The notes: generated from the sequence alone by a model not told the origin. A stretch of 52,360 nt of DNA from Acidimicrobiales bacterium (GCA_036399815.1 DASWMK010000202.1:1-52360), one strand, 5' to 3'; shown: positions 42,389 through 51,717, counted from the first letter of the stretch. Numbers and translations are program-made.

Positions 42389-43821
42389 TGCGGCCGCCCG
42401 CCGCGCTGGCCGCCGTCGCCGTCGCCGCGCTGCTGGCCGCCGCCTGCTCGTCGGGCGGGGGCGACGGCGACCGCGCCGCGGGGCCCTCGTCGTCGGCGGC
42501 CACCACCGGCTCGTCCTCGGCCGGCTCGGACCCGGCGTCGACGGGCACGACGGTGGACGAGGACGGCTGCCCGGCCGTGCCGCCCCCCGCCGTGCCCGAC
42601 CAGCAGCGCCCGTCCTACGCCGTCGAGGCCACCGTCGACCCCGAGGCCGGGACCATCGGCGGCACCCTGCGGGCCCGCTTCACCCCCGACCTGCCGACCG
42701 ACCGGCTCGTGTTCCGGCTGTGGCCGAACGGGCCCCGGCCGGCCGGCGCCGGGGTCGTCCTCGACGTCGGGCCGGTGACCTCGCCCGACCTCGGCGCGCT
42801 GGCCTCCGAGCGGCCCGACCCGACCACGCTCGTCGTGCGGCTCCCCGGCGAGCTGGCCGCCGGCCAGCCGGTCGAGGTCGGCCTCCCCTGGAACCTCACC
42901 GTGCCCGGCCCGACCACCGACCGCGTCTCGAAGGACGGCGACAGCCTGCGCCTCGGCTCCTTCCTGCCCCTGCTCGCCTGGGAGCCGGGGGTGGGCTGGG
43001 CCACCGACCCGCCGACGGCCGGGTACGCGGAGGCGTCGACGGCGCCGAGCGCCGACTTCGAGCTGCAGGTCGAGGTGCCGGCCGGCTACTCGGTGCTCGG
43101 CACCGGCCGGGCCGGCGACGGCGGCACGTGGACGGCGGAGGCGGTGCGCGACGTCGGCCTGTCCGTCGGCCGGTTCACGACGGCGACGGCGACGGCCGCC
43201 GCGCCCGACCCGGTGACGGTCACCGTCGGGGTCGCCGACGGCCTGGCGGACGACCCGGAGGCGTACGCGGCCGCCGCCGTCGAGGCCCTGGAGGACTTCG
43301 GCGCCCGCTACGCGCCCTACCCGTGGCCCGACCTGTCGATCGCCGTCACCGCCGGCCTGCCCGGCGGCATCGAGTACCCGGCGACGATCTTCCACGGGCC
43401 CGAGACCGTCGACCACGTGGCCCACGAGGTCGGCCACCAGTGGTTCTACGGCCTCGTCGGCAACGACCAGGGCCGGGACCCGTGGCTCGACGAGGGCCTG
43501 GCCACCTGGGCCCAGACGAGGGTCGACGTGCCGCCGATCGACGGCCTGCCCCAGCCCGTCCCGGAGGACGCGACCGGCCACGCCGGCGACCCGATGACGT
43601 TCTGGGAGGGCCACCTCGACAGCTACTACCGCGGCGTCTACGTGCAGTCGGCCCTCGCCCTGCACGAGCTCGGCGACGACGACCTCGTCGACTGCGCCCT
43701 GCGCCACTACGTGGCCGACCGGGCCTACGGCATCGCCCGCCCGTCGGACCTGTTCGACGCCCTCCGCCTCGTGTTCCCGGACGCCGAGGCGACGCTCGCG
43801 CCCTACGGGCTCGCGCCCTGA
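42388..43821 (+). CDS. M1-family metallopeptidase lipoprotein
   Basis: A 477-residue extracytoplasmic zinc aminopeptidase-like protein. The signal ends LLAAAC with lipobox Cys20, followed by a Ser/Thr/Gly-rich linker. The peptidase core has HEVGH (His346, Glu347, His350) and the third ligand Glu369 in WLDEGLATW, matching HExxH-x18-E. An upstream GGIEYPATIF motif takes the place of the M1 GAMEN-type exopeptidase loop. All zinc ligands are present. The GTG start overlaps the TAG of the sugar dehydrogenase by one base, so the two secreted proteins form an operon. Confidence 0.9.
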   Translation: MRPPAALAAVAVAALLAAACSSGGGDGDRAAGPSSSAATTGSSSAGSDPASTGTTVDEDGCPAVPPPAVPDQQRPSYAVEATVDPEAGTIGGTLRARFTPDLPTDRLVFRLWPNGPRPAGAGVVLDVGPVTSPDLGALASERPDPTTLVVRLPGELAAGQPVEVGLPWNLTVPGPTTDRVSKDGDSLRLGSFLPLLAWEPGVGWATDPPTAGYAEASTAPSADFELQVEVPAGYSVLGTGRAGDGGTWTAEAVRDVGLSVGRFTTATATAAAPDPVTVTVGVADGLADDPEAYAAAAVEALEDFGARYAPYPWPDLSIAVTAGLPGGIEYPATIFHGPETVDHVAHEVGHQWFYGLVGNDQGRDPWLDEGLATWAQTRVDVPPIDGLPQPVPEDATGHAGDPMTFWEGHLDSYYRGVYVQSALALHELGDDDLVDCALRHYVADRAYGIARPSDLFDALRLVFPDAEATLAPYGLAP

Positions 43822-43840
43822 CCCGCGTACGATCCCGGGC

Positions 43841-45259
43841 GTGAGCTACGAGCGCCTGAGCGCGCAGGACGCGATGTTCCTCCACATCGAGGACGACCAC
43901 CAGCCGATGCACGTCGGCTCGCTGGCCATGTTCGACGGGGCGCCGTTCTTCGACGAGTCGGGCCGCTTCCGGCTGGACGAGGCGAGGGCGCTGATCGCCG
44001 GCCGCCTCCACCTCGTCCCCCGCTTCCGCAAGCGCCTGATGACCGTGCCCTTCGACCAGGGCCGGCCGGTGTGGGTGGACGACGACGGCTTCGACCTCGC
44101 CTACCACGTGCGGCTCACCGCCCTGCCCCGGCCGGGCAGCGAGGAGCAGCTGAAGGCGCTGATGGGCCGGGTGCAGGCCCAGAAGCTCGACCGCCGCCGC
44201 CCGCTCTGGGAGCTGTGGTTCGTGGAGGGGGTGGCCGGCGACCGGGTGGCGATCATCCAGAAGACCCACCACTGCCTGGTCGACGGGATCTCCGGGGTCG
44301 ACGTCGCCACCGTGCTCCTCGACCTGGAGCCGACCCCGCCCGTGATCGAGGCCGAGCCGTGGGACCCCGAGCCGCCGCCGTCGTCGGCCCAGCTGCTGGT
44401 CGAGAGCGTGGTCGAGCGGGTGACCGACCCGGTCGAGGCGGCCCGCTCCCTGCGCGCCGCGCTGCGGGGGCCGAAGCAGCTGGCCGACCGGGCCGCCGCC
44501 GTCGGCCGGGCGCTCACCACGGCCACGGCGGCGCCGGCGCCGAGGGCCCCGTGGAACGAGCCGATCACGCCCCACCGGCGCTTCGAGATGGCCAGGGTCC
44601 CCTTCGACGGCGTGCGCTCGCTGAAGGACCGGGCCGCCGGCCTGGCCGTCGAGGGCGAGCGGATCACGGTCAACGACGTGGTCGTCGCCGCCTGCGCCGG
44701 GGCGCTGCGCACCTACCTCCAGAGCCGCGAGGTCCCCGTCGACGGCCTCGTGCTGCGGGCCATGGTCCCCGTGTCGGTGCGCAGCGAGGCGGAGCGGGGC
44801 ACGCTGGGCAACCGGGTGTCGATGATGGTCGCCGACCTGCCGGTGGGCGAGCCCGACCCGGCCGAGCGCCTGCGCGGCGTGCATGCCAGCATCCGGTCGG
44901 CCCGCGAGTCCGGCCAGGCCCTCGGGGCCCAGACGATCATCTCGATGCTCGACTACGCGCCGCCCACCCTCGTGTCGATGGCGTCGCGCCTCACCGTGCG
45001 GTCGCGGGCGGTGAACCTCACGATCACGAACGTGCCCGGCCCCCAGTTCCCGCTCTACTGCGCCGGGGCCCGCATGCTCGAGGCCTTCCCCTACGTCCCG
45101 ATCGTGGACGGGCAGGGCCTCACCATCGGCATCGTCTCCTACGACGGGCAGCTGTCCTTCGGGCTGACCGGCGACCGCGACCTGCTCCCCGACCTCGCCG
45201 TGCTCGGCGAGGGCGTCGAGAAGGCGTTCACCGAGCTGGCCGAGGCCGTCAACCGGTGA
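43841..45259 (+). CDS. Wax ester synthase / diacylglycerol acyltransferase (WS/DGAT)
   Basis: A 472-residue acyl-CoA-dependent acyltransferase that makes wax esters or triacylglycerol in actinobacteria. The catalytic HHxxxDG is visible as His143, His144, Asp148, Gly149 (KTHHCLVDGISG). The N-terminus (LSAQDAMFLHIE) and the C-terminal NLTITNVPGPQFPLYCAGARM are family hallmarks. This implies neutral-lipid storage. The GTG follows TACGAT (43828-43833) by 7 nt. The gene overlaps the downstream amidase by 4 bp. Confidence 0.95.
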   Translation: MSYERLSAQDAMFLHIEDDHQPMHVGSLAMFDGAPFFDESGRFRLDEARALIAGRLHLVPRFRKRLMTVPFDQGRPVWVDDDGFDLAYHVRLTALPRPGSEEQLKALMGRVQAQKLDRRRPLWELWFVEGVAGDRVAIIQKTHHCLVDGISGVDVATVLLDLEPTPPVIEAEPWDPEPPPSSAQLLVESVVERVTDPVEAARSLRAALRGPKQLADRAAAVGRALTTATAAPAPRAPWNEPITPHRRFEMARVPFDGVRSLKDRAAGLAVEGERITVNDVVVAACAGALRTYLQSREVPVDGLVLRAMVPVSVRSEAERGTLGNRVSMMVADLPVGEPDPAERLRGVHASIRSARESGQALGAQTIISMLDYAPPTLVSMASRLTVRSRAVNLTITNVPGPQFPLYCAGARMLEAFPYVPIVDGQGLTIGIVSYDGQLSFGLTGDRDLLPDLAVLGEGVEKAFTELAEAVNR

Positions 45260-46665
45260 CGGGGCGGGCGCCGTCGGCCACCGACCTGGCCGACGCCGTG
45301 CGTCGCGGCGAGCGCTCCGCGGTCGACGCCGTCGAGGCCGCGCTGGCCGCCGTCGAGGCCGGCAACCCCCGGCTGAACGCGTTCGTCCACGTCGACGCCG
45401 ACCTGGCGATCGCCGCCGCCCGGGGCGTGGACGCCGCCGTCCGCCGGGGCCAGGACCCCGGCCCGTTCGCCGGCGTGCCGTTCGGGGTGAAGGACCTGGA
45501 GGACTGCGCCGGCATGCCCACCACCCGCGGGTCGCTGCTCTACGCCGACCGCGGCCCGGTGGGGCTGGACTCGGTGCACGTCGCCCGCCTCCGGGCCGCC
45601 GGTGCCGTGCCGATCGGCAAGACGGCGGCGCCCGAGTTCGGCACGCTCAACTTCACGAAGACCAAGGTCTTCGGCGTGACCCGCAACCCGTGGGACCCGG
45701 CCCGCACGCCGGGCGGGTCGAGCGGCGGGTCGGCGGCCGCGGTCTCGGCCGGCCTCGTGCCGATGGCCACGGCCAGCGACGGCGGCGGGTCGACGAGGAT
45801 CCCGGCCGCGTTCAGCGGGCTGGTCGGCATGAAGCCGAGCTTCGGGCGCATCCCCCACCCGCGCGTCAACGCGTCGCAGACCTCGGTGTACGGCGTGATG
45901 GCGACGACCGTGCGCGACGCGGCCCGCCACCTCGACGTCACCGCCGGCCCCGACGACCGGGACCGCACGTCGCTGCCGCCGCCGGCCGTGCGCTACGAGG
46001 AGGCCGCCGAGTCCCTCGACGTCGCCGGCCTGCGGGCCGCCTGGTCGCCCGACCTCGGCTTCGCCGTCGTCGACCCCGAGGTCGAGGCCGTCGCCGCGGC
46101 GGCGGCCGCGGCCCTCGTCGACGCCGCCGGGCTGGTCGCCGTCGACCGCCCCGTCGTGCTCACCGACCCGGTGCGGCTGTGGCTGTCGGCCGGCGCGCTC
46201 GACCTGTGGCTCGACGTCGAGGACGGCCAGTGGCCGGCCATGGCCGACGACGTCACCCTGTGGGTCCGCCGCTCGCTGGAGCAGACCGAGCACATGGAGG
46301 TGCCCCGGCTGGCCAGGGTGGCCCGGCGCCGGTGGCGGCTGGAGGAGGAGGTCGGCGCCGTGTTCGACGACGTCGACGTGCTGCTCACCCCGACCACGGC
46401 GGTGCCGGCCTTCGCCGCGGAGGGCCCGCCGCCGACCGAGATCGGCGGCCGCGCCGTCCCGAGCGGGGCCATGGCGACGCCGTTCACCATGCTCGCCAAC
46501 CTGTGCTGGAACCCGGCCGTCTCGGTGCCCGCCGGCCTGACCGCCGACGGGCTGCCGGTCGGCCTCCAGGTGATGGTCCGCCGTCACGCCGACGAGGTCG
46601 TGCTGCGCCTCGCCCGCGTGCTGGAGGAGGCCAGGCCCTGGCCCCGCCACGCGCCGGCCGCGTGA
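45256..46665 (+). CDS. Amidase (amidase-signature family), second copy
   Basis: A 469-residue amidase-signature enzyme with triad Lys79 (FGVKD), Ser155/156 (GGSSGGS) and nucleophile Ser179 (DGGGSTRIP). It is a paralogue of the amidase at 7.8 kb but with a different C-terminal half (WLDVEDGQWPAM...). GTG overlaps the WS/DGAT stop, and its own stop overlaps the LOG start, so it is the middle of a three-gene translationally coupled operon. Substrate unknown. Confidence 0.9.
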   Translation: MTGRAPSATDLADAVRRGERSAVDAVEAALAAVEAGNPRLNAFVHVDADLAIAAARGVDAAVRRGQDPGPFAGVPFGVKDLEDCAGMPTTRGSLLYADRGPVGLDSVHVARLRAAGAVPIGKTAAPEFGTLNFTKTKVFGVTRNPWDPARTPGGSSGGSAAAVSAGLVPMATASDGGGSTRIPAAFSGLVGMKPSFGRIPHPRVNASQTSVYGVMATTVRDAARHLDVTAGPDDRDRTSLPPPAVRYEEAAESLDVAGLRAAWSPDLGFAVVDPEVEAVAAAAAAALVDAAGLVAVDRPVVLTDPVRLWLSAGALDLWLDVEDGQWPAMADDVTLWVRRSLEQTEHMEVPRLARVARRRWRLEEEVGAVFDDVDVLLTPTTAVPAFAAEGPPPTEIGGRAVPSGAMATPFTMLANLCWNPAVSVPAGLTADGLPVGLQVMVRRHADEVVLRLARVLEEARPWPRHAPAA

Positions 46666-47261
46666 GCGCCGGGCGCGACCTGCGGTCGGTCTGCGTCTAC
46701 TGCGGCTCGTCGCCGGGCGCCGACCCCGCCTTCGCCGCCGTCGCCGGGCAGGTGGGCGCGCTCCTCGCCGGCGCGGGCATCCGGCTCGTCTACGGCGGCG
46801 GCGCCGTCGGCCTGATGGGCACGGTGGCCGACGCCGCGCTGGCCGCCGGCGGCGAGGTGGTCGGGGTGATCCCGCGGGGCCTGTTCCGGCGGGAGGTCGC
46901 CCACCCGGGGCTGACCGAGCTGGTCGAGGTGCGCTCGATGCACGAGCGCAAGCAGGTCATGTTCGACCGGTCGGACGCCTTCGTCGCCCTCCCCGGCGGC
47001 ATCGGCACGGTCGAGGAGCTGGTCGAGGTGGCGACGTGGGCCCAGCTCGGGATCTCCGACAAGCCGGTGGCCACCCTCGACGTCGCCGGCTACTGGCGCC
47101 CCCTCCACGCGCTGCTGCGCTCGATGGCCGACGCCGCCTTCCTGCGCGAGGACAGCCTCGGCCTGGTGGCCGACGTCCTGCGGGTGGACGACCTGCTGCC
47201 CGTGCTCCGCACCCACCGCGTCCCGGCGGTCGGGAAGTGGATCGACCTCGACGAGGCCTGA
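46662..47261 (+). CDS. LOG family protein (cytokinin riboside 5'-monophosphate phosphoribohydrolase-like)
   Basis: A 199-residue Rossmann-fold hydrolase of the LOG / TIGR00730 family, which cleaves N-glycosidic bonds of nucleoside 5'-monophosphates. The two signature motifs are intact: SMHERK at 92-97 and PGGIGTVEE at 111-119. An N-terminal VCVYCGSSPG starts the fold. The GTG start overlaps the amidase stop (GTGA). Bacterial roles beyond cytokinin activation are not settled, and no lonely function is suggested by context. Confidence 0.92.
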   Translation: MSAGRDLRSVCVYCGSSPGADPAFAAVAGQVGALLAGAGIRLVYGGGAVGLMGTVADAALAAGGEVVGVIPRGLFRREVAHPGLTELVEVRSMHERKQVMFDRSDAFVALPGGIGTVEELVEVATWAQLGISDKPVATLDVAGYWRPLHALLRSMADAAFLREDSLGLVADVLRVDDLLPVLRTHRVPAVGKWIDLDEA

Positions 47262-47264
47262 GCC

Positions 47265-48110
47265 TCAGTCCTCCGAGCTGTTGCGGAGGAAGCGCTCGAC
47301 CTCCTCGACGAGCGAGCCGGGGCTGACGTCCCCGTCCTCCTCGTCGTCCCTCGCCTCGAGCCGGGCCACGTACCCCGCCATGTCCTCGTCGCCGGCCACC
47401 ACCTCGCTCACCTGGCGCTCGTAGGCGGCCGAGGCGATCTCGAGGTCGGTGGTCGTCACGCCCACGTCGAGCAGCTGGGCGGTGCGCTCGACGAGCGCCA
47501 GCGCGGCCTTCGGCGACGGCGCGCCGGGCACGTAGGCCGGTACCGCCGCCCACAGCGACGCGGACAGGAGGCCGGCCCTGCGGCAGGCGTCGTGGAGCAC
47601 GCCGACGATGCCGGTCGGCCCCTCGTAGGTCGACGCCGACACGCCGAGCCGGCGCATCAGCTCGCGGTCCGACGACGTGCACACCACCGACACCGGCCGG
47701 GAGTGGGCCACCTCGGCCAGCAGCGCGCCGAGCGTGACGACCATGCGGGCGTCGTAGGTGCGGGCGAGGTCGGTCACCTGCTCGCAGAACGTCCGCCACC
47801 GCAGCTGGGGCTCGGTGCCGGCGAGCAGCACGACGTCGAGGCGGTCGTCCACCCTCGCCGCCGAGAACTCGTTGGCCGGCCACCGGATCTCCCTGGTGAC
47901 GCCGTCCACCAGCTCGACGTGGGGCCGGGTGGAGGTGAAGTCGAAGAAGTCCTCCGGGTCGATCGAGGCGAAGCGCCGCGCCTGCCACCGGTCGCGCAGC
48001 CAGGCGACCGCTGTGCTCGCCGCGTCGCCGGCGTCGTTCCAGCCTTCGAAGGCCGCCACCACCACGGGCTGGTGGAGCTCCGGTCTGGACGACCAGCGGA
48101 GGTGCTCCAT
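47265..48110 (-). CDS. PAC2 family protein (proteasome-assembly-chaperone-like)
   Basis: A 281-residue protein of the PAC2 superfamily, common in actinobacteria with unknown function. The family start is clear (PVVVAAFEGWNDAGDAASTAVAWL), followed by FDFTSTRPHVEL, VVLLAGTEPQLRWRTFCEQV and LGALLAEVAHSRPV. The C-terminus ends in an acidic region. The ATG follows TAGGGT (minus strand of 48117-48122) by 6 nt. It is 3 bp from the convergent LOG gene. No proteasome genes are in the window. Confidence 0.9.
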   Translation of the reverse strand: MEHLRWSSRPELHQPVVVAAFEGWNDAGDAASTAVAWLRDRWQARRFASIDPEDFFDFTSTRPHVELVDGVTREIRWPANEFSAARVDDRLDVVLLAGTEPQLRWRTFCEQVTDLARTYDARMVVTLGALLAEVAHSRPVSVVCTSSDRELMRRLGVSASTYEGPTGIVGVLHDACRRAGLLSASLWAAVPAYVPGAPSPKAALALVERTAQLLDVGVTTTDLEIASAAYERQVSEVVAGDEDMAGYVARLEARDDEEDGDVSPGSLVEEVERFLRNSSED

Positions 48111-48154
48111 GGCACGACCCTACCGGGGGGCGGGCCGCGAACGACGGTTCCCCC

Positions 48155-49006
48155 TCAGCGGGGGACCGTCGACGGCTGCGGGGCCGGGTAGCCGCCCGAG
48201 TCGAGGACGGCCCTGGCCAGCGGGCCGAGCGCGTCGATCACCCGGTCGGCGTCGTCGCCCAGCGCGGTGACCACCTCGGCCTCGGCCCGGTCGGTGGCCT
48301 CCTCGATGGCGTCGCGCAGCGCCCGGCCGTCGGCGGAGAGCCCGTCGCCCTCGGCGAGGCCCCGCTCGACCAGCCGGGCCGTGCCCGCCTCGATGGCGTC
48401 CGCCTTCCACCCCCGCGTCGGGGCGAAGCTGCCGGGCGGCAGGCCCCACCAGCGCTCGGTGAGCAGGGTGATCTCGACGGCGTCGACACCGGCCGCCACC
48501 CAGGCGGCGACGTGCCCGTCGCCCCGGTGCTCGCGGACGAGGTCGGCGGCCCGCCACAGGTCGCCGAGCGGGTCGCCCGGCCACGGCAGGCTGCGCAGGC
48601 CGGAGAAGATCGGCCGCCCGGCCAGCGGGGCCGCCTCCATGGCGGAGCGCAGCGCCCCGGTGGCCCACGCCGCGCCGGCCGGCTCGTCGCCGAGGATCCG
48701 CCGGAGCGCGGCGGTGGCGCCCCGCCGGCGGGCCTCGAGCATCGAGGGCGCGTCGGTGATCGACCAGCCCTTGCGCACCGAGCGGGTGACGAGCGCCGGG
48801 TCGAACACGCCGAACGTGGCGGCCACGACCTCACCGGGCAGCTGGCCCATGCACGCCGAGCGGGAGCAGAAGTAGCCGGCGCCGTAGGACGTGACGCCGA
48901 GCTCGGCGTACGCGTCCTGCGCCTCCGCCGCGAAGTAGACGTTGGCGGCGAGCGGCTCGGCGACGTCACGCAGCCGGCGGCTCACGTCGCGCACCCTGGG
49001 CTCCAT
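48155..49006 (-). CDS. SCO6745-family protein
   Basis: A 283-residue helical protein of the actinobacterial SCO6745 family (function unknown). Recognisable segments are ARDVAEPLAANVYF-like N-terminus, GAGYFCSRSACMGQLPGEVVAATFGVF, and an RSMEAAPLAGRPIFSGLRSLP-like middle part. The C-terminal half has alternating helices and a helix-rich ending resembling winged-helix proteins. ATG at 49006 follows TATGCT (minus strand of 49014-49019) by 7 nt, which favours it over the ATG at 49018. A small upstream ORF overlaps the start by 41 nt. Confidence 0.82.
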   Translation of the reverse strand: MEPRVRDVSRRLRDVAEPLAANVYFAAEAQDAYAELGVTSYGAGYFCSRSACMGQLPGEVVAATFGVFDPALVTRSVRKGWSITDAPSMLEARRRGATAALRRILGDEPAGAAWATGALRSAMEAAPLAGRPIFSGLRSLPWPGDPLGDLWRAADLVREHRGDGHVAAWVAAGVDAVEITLLTERWWGLPPGSFAPTRGWKADAIEAGTARLVERGLAEGDGLSADGRALRDAIEEATDRAEAEVVTALGDDADRVIDALGPLARAVLDSGGYPAPQPSTVPR

Positions 49007-49160
49007 CGGGCGGAGCATACGGGGGCACCGGGAGCCGCCCGGCGAGGTCGTCGACCACCCGCTCCACGCGCCGGGCGTGGGCGACGGCGTCGACCGCGTT
49101 CGCCGTGGCGCCGGCCGGGCCGAGCCGGCCGAGCCGCCGGAGGAGTCCGTCGAGCGCCAT
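48966..49160 (-). CDS. Small unrecognised protein (64 aa)
   Basis: A 64-residue ORF with a helical N-terminal two-thirds (DGLLRRLGRLGPAGATAN, then AHARRVERVVDDLAGRL) and a Pro-rich tail. The ATG is preceded by TACCGT (minus strand of 49169-49174) with an 8-nt gap, the leaderless pattern. Its 3' end overlaps the SCO6745-family gene by 41 nt. Chance is possible in such G+C-rich DNA, so confidence is moderate. Confidence 0.5.
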   Translation of the reverse strand: MALDGLLRRLGRLGPAGATANAVDAVAHARRVERVVDDLAGRLPVPPYAPPDGAQGARREPPAA

Positions 49161-49217
49161 GGGGGGCGACGGTAGGGAGCGGCCGTGTCCTGTGCCCGAC
49201 CGGGGTATGACGGCCGC

Positions 49218-50180
49218 GTGAACAGTTGCTGGCGCCTGGCTGGTGTGGTGGCGGTCACGGCGGCCGCGCTCGTCGCCGCCGGTCCGGCCGGTCCGGCGGC
49301 CGCGTCGTCGGGCCCGCCGCTGCGGACCCCGGAGGACGTGCTCGACGCCGCGCTCTCGTGCACCTGGGCCGACGCCGCCCGCGCCCACGAGCCGGTCCTG
49401 CTCGTGCACGGCACGGGGGCGACGCCCGAGGAGAACTGGGGCTGGAACTACGGGCGCGCGCTGCCGGCCGCCGGCTTCGACACGTGCACGGTGACGATGC
49501 CGAACCGCACGCTCGGCGACATCCAGGTGTCGGCCGAGTACGTGGTGCACGCGGTGCGGGTCGTCGCCGCCGTCACCGGGCGCCCGGTCGACGTCGTCGG
49601 CCACTCCCAGGGCGGGCTGGAGCCCCGGTGGGCGGTGAAGTGGTGGCCGGACGTGCGGGCCGCCGTCGACGACCTCGTCATGCTCGGCACGCCCAACCAC
49701 GGGGCGGCCGCCGCCGACGTCGTGGGCGTCGCCGGCTGCACCGGGTCGTGCCTCCAGATGCAGCACGGCTCGAGGTTCCTGCGGGCCCTGAACGACGGCG
49801 ACGAGACGCCAGGCGCCGTCTCCTTCACCTCGGTCTCGACGCAGTTCGACGAGCTCGTGCAGCCCCAGCGCTCCGCCAGGCTCGACGGCGGGACCAACCT
49901 CTCCGTGCAGTCGCTGTGCCCCGGCCGCCCGGTCGAGCACCTCGGCCTCGTGGCCGACGCCGTCGTGCACGACGCGGTGATCGACGCGCTCACCCACCCC
50001 GGCGGCGCCGTCCCGTCCCGGTTCTTCGCCCCGTCGGACTGCCTCCGCACGGTGTTCGACGGCGCCGACCCGGTGGCGCTGGCGCCGATCGGGCTGCGCG
50101 AGCTGCTCGACGGCAACCCGCCGCCCGACCCGGGCATCACGCCGACCGAGCCGCGCCTCGCCCCCTACGCCCGGCCGTAA
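49218..50180 (+). CDS. Secreted alpha/beta-hydrolase, lipase-like
   Basis: A 320-residue secreted lipase or esterase. A Sec signal covers about residues 1-30 (to PAAASS). The lipase oxyanion loop is VLLVHGTGATPEENWG (from residue 60), and the nucleophile elbow is GHSQGG with Ser130. Asp and His candidates follow in the C-terminal half (VVDAL, GLVADAVVHDAVIDALTHP). Several cysteines suggest disulfides. Start GTG at 49218 gives a normal signal peptide. Substrate could be lipid or polyester. Confidence 0.87.
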   Translation: MNSCWRLAGVVAVTAAALVAAGPAGPAAASSGPPLRTPEDVLDAALSCTWADAARAHEPVLLVHGTGATPEENWGWNYGRALPAAGFDTCTVTMPNRTLGDIQVSAEYVVHAVRVVAAVTGRPVDVVGHSQGGLEPRWAVKWWPDVRAAVDDLVMLGTPNHGAAAADVVGVAGCTGSCLQMQHGSRFLRALNDGDETPGAVSFTSVSTQFDELVQPQRSARLDGGTNLSVQSLCPGRPVEHLGLVADAVVHDAVIDALTHPGGAVPSRFFAPSDCLRTVFDGADPVALAPIGLRELLDGNPPPDPGITPTEPRLAPYARP

Positions 50181-50190
50181 GCTCCGCCGC

Positions 50191-51717
50191 GTGCAGACCG
50201 TCGGCGAGCTGATGAGCGCGCCCGTCGTCACCGCCACGCCGTCCGACACGGTCGCCGCCGCGGCCGCCCGGATGGCCGAGCGGACGGTCGGCTCGGTGAT
50301 CGTGGTCGACGGCGAGGCCGTCACCGGGATCCTCACCGAGCGGGACCTGCTCCGGGTCGCCGCCGCCGGCACCGACCCGGGGACGACGGTCGTGGGCGAC
50401 TGGATGACCCCCGATCCGGACACGGTCGGCCCCGGCGAGCCGGCCGACGCCGCCTTCGACCGGCTGGCCGAGAAGGGCTACCGCCACATCCCGGTGTGCG
50501 AGGACGGGCGGGCCGTCGGCGTGGTCTCCATCAGGGACCTGCTGCGGATCGCCAGCATCCGGCCGGTGACCTCGCCCGGCGCCTTCGAGGCGCCGAAGGG
50601 CCTCGCCGGCGTGGTCGTCGCCGAGACGTCGGTGGGCGACGTGCGGGGCCAGGAGGGCTTCTACCACTACCGCCAGTACTCGGCCGTGGAGCTGGCGGAG
50701 CAGCGGTCGCTCGAGGACGTCTGGCACCTGATGTTCGAGGGCGAGCTGCCCACGGCGGACGAGCGGGCCCGGTTCCTCGACGAGGTCCGCCCGCTGCGGG
50801 CCGTCCCGCCGGCCGTCGCCGAGCTGCTCCCCGCCATCGCCAGGGCGGCCGACCCGTTCGTCCCGCTCGACGCCCTGCGCACGGCGCTGTCGCTGTTCGC
50901 CTACGGCGCCGGCATGCGGGCCTGGCTCGACGTCGACGCCGCCACCCTGCGGCGCGACGCCCTGCGCACGTGCGCCGTCGTCCCCACGCTGGTGATGGCC
51001 CTGTACCGGCTCCAGCGGGGCCAGGAGCCGATCGAGCCCCACCCCGAGCTCGGCTACGCGGCGAACTACCTCTACATGCTCACCGGCGAGGTGCCGCCGG
51101 CCGAGGAGGCGAGGGCGCTCGAGCAGTACCTGATCTCCACCGTCGACCACGGGTTCAACGCGTCGACGTTCGCGGCGCGCGTGATCGCGTCGACCGGCGC
51201 CGACCTCGGGGCCGCCGTCGTCGGGGCGGTGTCCGCGCTGTCGGGCCCGCTGCACGGCGGCGCGCCGAGCCGGGCGCTCGACATGCTCGACGCCATCGGC
51301 GAGCCGGCCAACGCCGACGCCTGGGTCCGCAACGCCGTCGAGCGGGGCGACCGCATCATGGGGTTCGGGCACCGGGTGTACAAGACCGACGACCCCCGCT
51401 CGGTCATGCTGCGCGGCGTCGCCCAGCGCCTCGGCGGCGACCTCGCCGACTTCGCCGTGCAGGTCGAGCGGACCGTCGTCGACGTGCTGGCCGAGCTCAA
51501 GCCCGGCCGCCAGCTGTACGCCAACGTCGAGTTCTACGCCGGCGTCGTGATGTCCCGGTGCGGCCTGCCGAGGGAGCTGTTCACGCCGACGTTCGCCACC
51601 AGCCGGGTGATCGGCTGGTGCGCCAACATCCTCGAGCAGGCCGCCGACAACCGCATCTTCCGGCCGAACGCCCGCTACGTCGGCCCGCCGCCGCCCCAGC
51701 CGGTGCCGCCGGCATGA
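50191..51717 (+). CDS. Citrate synthase-family enzyme with N-terminal CBS pair
   Basis: A 508-residue fusion. Residues 1-~125 form a CBS-domain pair (GELMSAPVVTATPSD, then GDWMTPDPDTVGPGE, ending GVVSIRDLLRIA), an adenine-nucleotide-sensing module. Residues ~140-500 are a type II-like citrate/methylcitrate synthase: His320 in DHGFNAST, His355 in GPLHGGAPSRA, His394 in GFGHRVYKTDDPR. The catalytic Asp position is Glu447 (NVEFYAG; usually NVDFYSG). It condenses acetyl-CoA or propionyl-CoA with oxaloacetate if active. The GTG follows TAAGCT (50178-50183) by 7 nt. The next gene overlaps by 4 bp. Confidence 0.92.
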   Translation: MQTVGELMSAPVVTATPSDTVAAAAARMAERTVGSVIVVDGEAVTGILTERDLLRVAAAGTDPGTTVVGDWMTPDPDTVGPGEPADAAFDRLAEKGYRHIPVCEDGRAVGVVSIRDLLRIASIRPVTSPGAFEAPKGLAGVVVAETSVGDVRGQEGFYHYRQYSAVELAEQRSLEDVWHLMFEGELPTADERARFLDEVRPLRAVPPAVAELLPAIARAADPFVPLDALRTALSLFAYGAGMRAWLDVDAATLRRDALRTCAVVPTLVMALYRLQRGQEPIEPHPELGYAANYLYMLTGEVPPAEEARALEQYLISTVDHGFNASTFAARVIASTGADLGAAVVGAVSALSGPLHGGAPSRALDMLDAIGEPANADAWVRNAVERGDRIMGFGHRVYKTDDPRSVMLRGVAQRLGGDLADFAVQVERTVVDVLAELKPGRQLYANVEFYAGVVMSRCGLPRELFTPTFATSRVIGWCANILEQAADNRIFRPNARYVGPPPPQPVPPA

